Source of the DNA: Alligator mississippiensis
Taxonomy: Eukaryota; Chordata; Crocodylia; Alligatoridae
Assembly (NCBI RefSeq): GCF_030867095.1
Contig: NC_081827.1
Location: 210,237,310-210,301,309 of the forward strand
Length of the DNA stretch: 64,000 nucleotides
Direction: 5' to 3'
The notes under the pieces were generated by a model that worked only from the letters and a program-made list of their open reading frames with translations, was not told where the DNA came from and ran no database searches. Made by a program: the position numbers and the translations under genes. Below are positions 59,028-64,000 of the stretch, piece after piece. Each line of letters begins with the position of its first letter. Within the stretch, counting starts at the first letter, position 1.

Positions 59028-60271
59028 ACAGACAAGGTTCTTTGGGTGAATCTGATATCTTTTATTAGACCAACTAACATAGTTGGGAAACAATTATTAA
59101 GCAAGCTTTCGGGTTCAAAAACCCTTCATCAGGCTAAGGAAGTTTCTGCAGTTGGCGTGTGCTCTTCCTGGATGGAATGAAAAATAAAGAAGCCAGAGGC
59201 TGGGCTGGTATGCATACAAGATAGGCAGTCAGTGAAAATGTAGATTGAGGATTCAATGGGTGAGAGACAGGCTGGGGTGGGGGGAGAGAGAAGGGGGATG
59301 AATAGTGGAGAGTTACCTGGGGAGTCAGATGTCAGGCAGATTATAATGTGTCATAAATGCAATGTTTATATTTAGTCCATGGTTTTTAGTATGTAGGAGG
59401 TTGATGAAGTGGAGTTCATAGGCTCATCTCTGGGAAGTGTTTTGTAAGTTCCCTTTTAGGATCAGGCCTGAGAGATTGGAGAGAGAGTGGTTTTCTTGTG
59501 AGAAATGTGCCCCCACCGGTAATTGGGTATTCCTGTCTTTGATAGATTTCCGGTGTGCATTCATTCTGGTGCGCAGTTGTTGTTTGGTCTCTCCTACGTA
59601 TTTTCCATCAGGGCATTTGGTGCATTGGATGAGATATATTACATTTCTAGAGGTGCATCTGTAAGATCCGGGAATGCTGATGACTCTGCTGTTGGGTGTA
59701 GTAATTGTGTGGGTGGGGGAGATGTGATGGCAGGTTTTGCATTTCTTGTCATGGGATGGTCTGGATGCATTTGGTGTGTTCTGGGCTTGAGGAAGTTTGC
59801 TTCAGGTGATGATGTTAGCGAGGTTCGGTGCTTGTTTGAAGGCTAGGATGGGTGACTCTGGGAAGATCTTTTTAAGAATAAGGTCTTTTTCTAGTATGGG
59901 TTGCAATTGTTTGAGAATTTTCTGTACGGGTTCGAGGGAGGGGTGATATGTCATAACCAGCGGTGTGCAATTTGTGGGGGGGGTTTCTTCTGTACTGCAG
60001 CAGTTCTTCACGTGGTATCCGGGTGGCTCTTTCAAACATGCGATCTGTCTCTCTGGAGGAGTGTCCTTGTTGGGTGAAAGCCTTTTTGAGATTGGTGAGG
60101 TAGCAATCCCGGGTGTTCTCTTCAGTACAAATGCGGTGGTATCTGAGGGCTTGGCTGTATATCACAGCTTTTTGGGTGTGTTTAGGGTGATTGCTGGTTC
60201 TGTGCAGATACGTATGTTGGTCTGTGGGTTTCTTGTATAACGTGGTCTGTATTTTATCATTCTGGATACTA
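59028..60271 (-). mobile_element. Penelope-like element, 5'-truncated, with 11-bp duplication
   Basis: The minus strand encodes the end of the reverse transcriptase (VIYSQALRYHRICTEEN, then YLTNLKKAFTQQGHSSRETD and the PILAFKQAPNLANIIT stretch). A CxxC linker (KKCKTCHHIS) and a GIY-YIG-type endonuclease follow (NVIYLIQCTKCPDGKYVGET, then KQQLRTRMNAH). The tail ends ccaaagaaccttgtctgt. The 11-bp AATGGTAACTG stands on both sides (59017-59027 and 60272-60282), which defines the insertion exactly. Both strands have long frames, but the coding one is the minus. The reverse-transcriptase catalytic core is missing through 5' truncation. Confidence 0.88.
59100..59140 (-). other. hammerhead-ribozyme-like core in the Penelope tail
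   Basis: On the minus strand, CTGATGA (59126-59132) is followed by a hairpin with 5-bp stem GGGTT/AACCC and loop TTTG (59111-59124). GAAA follows (59107-59110), then GCTTGCT. These are the conserved parts of a hammerhead in the right order. One extra A precedes stem II. Helix III would be minimal, and helix I is not evident. Hammerhead motifs are known in Penelope-like elements. Confidence 0.45.
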
Positions 60272-60301
60272 AATGGTAACTGGAGTGGAGAGGGTCTAAA
60301 G

Positions 60302-60725
60302 CAGGTATTCTTAGTCTGTTAAATACAAGGCACTCTCCATAACTTTTCTGCAGTTGACAGCACCCTGTTGAGAACTACTGTAAAGTCTTAGCTTATCTAC
60401 CTTGGCTTATCTCCAGGTTGCCATTGCCACACAGAACTGTCCCACACGCCTGTTTCTAGATTTGCAGAAGCTGAATGTGACTGTGCCCTATACCCAAAGA
60501 ATTTCTCAGGAGGATGTTGCTTGTAATTCCTATTTATTAATTGCCAGCCAGGAAGGGAGGGGAGCAAAACCTAACTCAGACAGCAGTGCCTTCTTCTACT
60601 GCACAGCCGCCTGAAACAGAAGCATGCAGGGCATTTTTGCCTAGCAGCAGCAGTGCCAGTACCATGGCTTCTTCAATGGGTCTCTAGCCCCTTACGTGCC
60701 ATGGCACAGTGGTTGAGAACCACTG
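60302..60725. mobile_element. hAT MITE with 8-bp duplication
   Basis: CAGGTATTCTTAGTCTGTT on the left and GTGGTTGAGAACCACTG on the right are flanked by GTCTAAAG (60294-60301) and GTCTAAGG (60726-60733). The 424-bp interior has no transposase. Confidence 0.82.
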
Positions 60726-60733
60726 GTCTAAGG

Positions 60734-61676
60734 ATAGGATTGGAAGAAAAGAACATCAGACAGTGATTGAAAAGTGCACTTGGTAAGTATAGAGATGAAG
60801 TAATAGTAGGAGAGTGTATTGGGGCCACAGTTGGTTTTTCAGGTCAGAGAGCTGAAAGCATTTTGTAATGTGAGGTCACAGCCAGAGGTGAGCAAGGGTA
60901 GGAAAGGGAATGACAGTGGATGTGTAAAAGAGGATAATGTGCTTATTGGCAAGTGAAGATGGAACAGAGAAAGGAGGATGAGAAACTTTTTTGTCTGTTG
61001 AAGGGACAGAACGGAGGAGAGAATTGTAGAACAGGGTGGAAGGTTAGTCAAAGTAGTGTTAGGCAAGTTACTCCTATGCAGTAGATGGTAGCATGGCAGT
61101 CTGTTTTCAAAAGCATTGTTATATGTGATTTGACAGACCTGGCTATGTTAAATTAAACTAGTTAGTTAATTCTGGTCCAGTAAGAGAAGTGCCTTAGTTT
61201 TACATCCTGTTGCTTCACGGTAATTTTGTTTTTCCATCAGAAGAGCTAAAATTACCTTCTCTACCCATGCCAAATCATTTTTTACATTTGAGGTCATGAT
61301 TTACCTTTTGGTTTTAATGTTTCAGTTGACATTTTTCTTAGAATTTAAAGCTGATTTCCCTCTGGATTCTAGCAGTAGCATTAGTTGTACAGCTCTTCAC
61401 TTGGTGAATTTTGTGTGCTTGCTGCTATCAGCAGAAAAGAATAATAGTCAAGAGGCAAGGATGTCTTCTTGGAATCCATCCAAATGATTTTGAAGCTTTT
61501 TCTTTAATGAATTTTTTATTTCTCTCTCTTCAAAGCTGCTCTTTGGACATATTCACAGAATCTGGCCTGCTGACAGAAAGACTTTTGGAGGGGACTTAGA
61601 AATGCATTTTAAATAATCAGACAAACACCCACTCAAAGTTAATAAAGTGTTTGTGTTTTTCTCATTTCTTTTACAG
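60734..61676. other. upstream flank of the GPR155 coding exon, intronic
   Basis: The first 300 bp may be a further piece of the L2-like LINE. The rest is AT-rich and unassigned. A pyrimidine tract, ctcatttcttttacag, ends the region at 61676. Confidence 0.5.
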
Positions 61677-62185
61677 ATTAGAACATTCTGTACTTTGCTT
61701 TTGAAACAACTGGCAAAAGAAAATGGATGGCTTTTTAGACTACAGTACAAAGAACTTCTCTTCAGCCAATATGTCTAATGTCTTATCTGGCAAATTGGAC
61801 TACCAATTCAACACCACTGGTAGTCCTCCTTCAATGTCAATAAGTAGGCTTTTCCCAGCCCTGTTACAGTGCTTTGGCATAATCCTTTGTGGATACATAG
61901 CTGGAAGAGCCAACATCATCACATCAACTCAGGCCAAAGGTCTGGGAAATTTTGTCTCCCGCTTTGCACTCCCAGCTTTACTATTCAAAAATATGGTAAT
62001 ACTTAATTTTTCTAATGTGAACTGGTCCTTCCTTTACAGCATCCTAGTTGCCAAAGCTTCTGTATTTTTCTTAGTCTGCATTTTAACATTATTGGTAGCC
62101 AGTCCTGAAAGTCGATTTAGCAAAGCGGGTTTGTTCCCTATTTTTGCAACACAAAGCAATGACTTTGCACTGGGATATCCAATAG
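61677..62185 (+). CDS. GPR155: GPR155 (LYCHOS) first coding exon
   Basis: GPR155/LYCHOS is a lysosomal membrane protein with an N-terminal transporter-like (auxin efflux carrier fold) domain fused to a GPCR-like part and a DEP domain. It senses cholesterol and promotes mTORC1 signalling. The exon begins after ctcatttcttttacag. The ATG at 61723 is the first in frame and leaves a 46-base 5' UTR. It encodes 154 residues: a variable N-terminus with N-glycosylation sequons, then SMSISRLFPALLQCFGIILC, GYIAGRANIITSTQAKGLGN, FVSRFALPALLFKNMVILNF, VACASPESRFSKAGLF-like sequence (here LLVASPESRFSKAGLF) and PIFATQSNDFALGYPI. This is close to human. At least three hydrophobic helices are visible. The donor is CCAATAG|GTAAGA at 62186 (exon leaves one base). 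Frame sequence after that is intron read-through. Coding bases are 61723-62185. Confidence 0.95.
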
Positions 62186-64000
62186 GTAAGAAGTTACTTA
62201 TACTGTCTTGTTTTTTTAATGTTGTTTTCCTCTGTTTAGGCATTTTGCTTATGCTTATACAGTTTTATGCTCTTGTTTCTTAATTTGAGATCTCTTACAA
62301 TCTGAACTGAAATCTTAAGTTCTGTAATACAGCCCTCAGGCTTGTCTACCTGGGAAAGTTACTGCAAAGTTAGGTGAGGTATAGGATGAGGTAGCTTACT
62401 CCATTTTTAAAGAGGAGGGAGAAGTTCATATACTGTCACTTGGCATACATGAGATGTAGCTTACTTAAAACAGACTGTATTTAAAATAATGTTATATATA
62501 CCATTACTGACATGGCCATGATTGATTAAATCAAGGTTGTTTAAGAAACTTTTAAAGTGAATACATTGCCTTGCACTTACTGCCTACTAACAGTGTACCA
62601 TACCATAAGGGTTTAATGCAGAATAGCTAGTGCACTGCAAACGTCTCATCCTGTATTTTCCATAACTTGTCTTGGAGAAAAGCCCTCAGTCAAAAAACTG
62701 CATACATTTACCAGCACAAAGTTATGCATGTGGCTTCAGAAGTGTTGACTGGATGTCTCTGGTGCTAGAAGAACAGGGTGCAGAAACTTTTAGTTTCTAA
62801 TCTGTAAATTCCCATCTGGTATGTGAGGATTTACCATCTGTTAGAGGTGCGGATTTTTTGTATGTGGTATCTTTTAACCAAAGGCGTGGTTGGGATAGAT
62901 ATAGACAAGCTTTCAAATGCAAGGCTTTCTTCAGGTCTCTTCATTTATTCTCTATCATCTGTCAGTTTAAGTGACAGATCGTATTTTTAATTTTAATCCT
63001 ATTTTTAGTATAGAGAAAAATATTAATCTCTACTTTTCTGCTCATTCATGTAGTCACTTATCACCACTTTTGGGAGGCAGGTTTTTTGTAGTTCTCATTG
63101 CTTGACTGCTAATGTACTTTTTTGGTGATTCATGCAACATGTTTATTGCACATCCCACGTATACTTGAAAGATTGTGTTTTGTAAGTAATGTTGCATTTT
63201 TTTTACTTTTAAAGACCTGTAATATTTTATAAAAGCTTTTTAAAAATAATTTTAAAAGTGCACACTTTCAGCTGAAGTTCTGTAGAAAACTTCAAGAGTT
63301 GGCACATCTGCAGATTAGGCAGTGATCTTGAACAATAATCAGTTTAAAAAAAACAGTGAAAAGCATCTGCTGGTTTCCAGACCAATTTTATGATTCTGTT
63401 TTGTGGCCACTTTGTTCTATTACTTTAAACATTTTCCTATCTTGTGCTGTATGAAAGTTCCTCACGTACAAAAGAATCTGACAGGTGGTATGGACAGACA
63501 TTCATTGAAGTCCTTCAGATCGCATTCCAGTTTGGAGTGCTTCAATGCCATGCAGACATAAAGGCCACGTACAGACTTGTACTAGTATAAGTGATTGGAA
63601 ACCAGCCTGTACCTGTAACAGAACAGAAGTTTGGTGCACACAGACTAAGAGATCATACTGGGCTTAGAGAAAATCCACTTGTTTCTGAAAAATGGGAATC
63701 CTCACCTAGAGAGGGAGTGGCTGATGCTGTCACTGTCTGCTAACTATAATTTTATTTCAGTTAATTTACAAAGGCTAGAATTATTCTAATAACTTTCCAG
63801 ATGTCACCTGATTATGGTGATTTGATGTGTTTGTTTTGAGTTCCCCTATAGCCTGTAGTTCTGCGGAACAGCTTAAAAGCTATAGTTTTCCTTGACAGTG
63901 TATCAAGATTTTGTGGCTGCTTCTGCATGATACTTCTGAACATTCGCAGGAGAGTTATTCATAGGAATGGCTGATCCAAAAATGGAGGCTGAATTCCCTT
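62186..64000 (+). other. GPR155: GPR155 intron
   Basis: The intron starts GTAAGA and runs out of the window. I looked for the next exon (human continues VEALYQTTYPEYLQYIYLVA) and did not find it. A MITE-type start (caggcttgtctacctgggaa) lies near 62338 and another MITE copy at 63558-63660. Confidence 0.8.
63558..63660 (+). repeat. MITE copy, partner of 20850-20960
   Basis: aaggccacgtacagacttgt, then actagtataagtgattggaa and cagaacagaagtttggtgca, matches the minus strand at 20850-20960 along its length with scattered differences. Confidence 0.5.

Noticed and set aside
1-64000. CRISPR array, operon or phage-type system
   Set aside because: The window is vertebrate chromosomal DNA. The regular repeats seen are minisatellites and transposon parts.

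Overview
This is vertebrate nuclear DNA: split exons with GT/AG borders, a CpG island, and abundant interspersed repeats. Many CR1 LINE copies, MIR-like SINEs, hAT and pogo-like miniature elements, Penelope-like elements and a gypsy-type LTR fossil point to a non-avian sauropsid. The CR1 tail sequences look crocodilian to me from memory, with turtle as the alternative; I could not run a database search.

Two host genes are visible, both on the + strand. From 1768 to 12179 lie the last five coding exons of WIPF1 (WASP-interacting protein, WIP): the glycine-rich segment, the long proline-rich segment, the WASP-binding segment and the C-terminus. The upstream exons, with the actin-binding WH2 region, lie before the window. 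From 61677 to 62185 lies the first coding exon of GPR155 (LYCHOS, the lysosomal cholesterol sensor that feeds mTORC1). The rest of GPR155 lies beyond the window. WIPF1 and GPR155 are also neighbours in the same orientation in human chromosome 2 (established knowledge). A CpG island at about 47220-47990, with a YY1 motif and a consensus splice donor, is the probable GPR155 promoter and non-coding first exon.

The 49.5 kb between the two coding parts is mostly transposon debris. 12.2-14.6 kb is the likely WIPF1 3' UTR. 17.3-24.6 kb holds hAT and pogo-like MITEs, CR1 tails and a composite tRNA-like/CR1 SINE. 27.7-32.5 kb holds a hAT element, a GC-rich hairpin, CR1 tails and a Penelope-type tail. 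33.1-36.6 kb is a broken gypsy-type (Gmr1-like, SCAN-type capsid) element with a CR1 inside it. 36.9-40.3 kb is a CR1 split by a 1.65 kb insertion that carries a 12-bp minisatellite. 40.4-46 kb holds more MITEs. 47.2-48.3 kb is the CpG island followed by a GT-rich minisatellite. 49.2-56.3 kb contains hAT elements with readable 8-bp target duplications. 58.0-60.7 kb is an L2-like LINE remnant invaded by a Penelope-like element, by a small inverted piece of the same family, and by a hAT element.

The most notable observations are: (1) near-identical inverted 148-bp Penelope fragments 1.4 kb apart; (2) hammerhead-ribozyme-like cores in two Penelope tails; (3) a tRNA-like head joined to a CR1 tail, a candidate SINE family; (4) the 1.65 kb insertion with 6-bp duplications inside a CR1; (5) a serine where human WIP has the regulated tyrosine 455 in the WASP-binding motif; (6) two classes of hAT target duplication that fit the Ac and Buster preferences.
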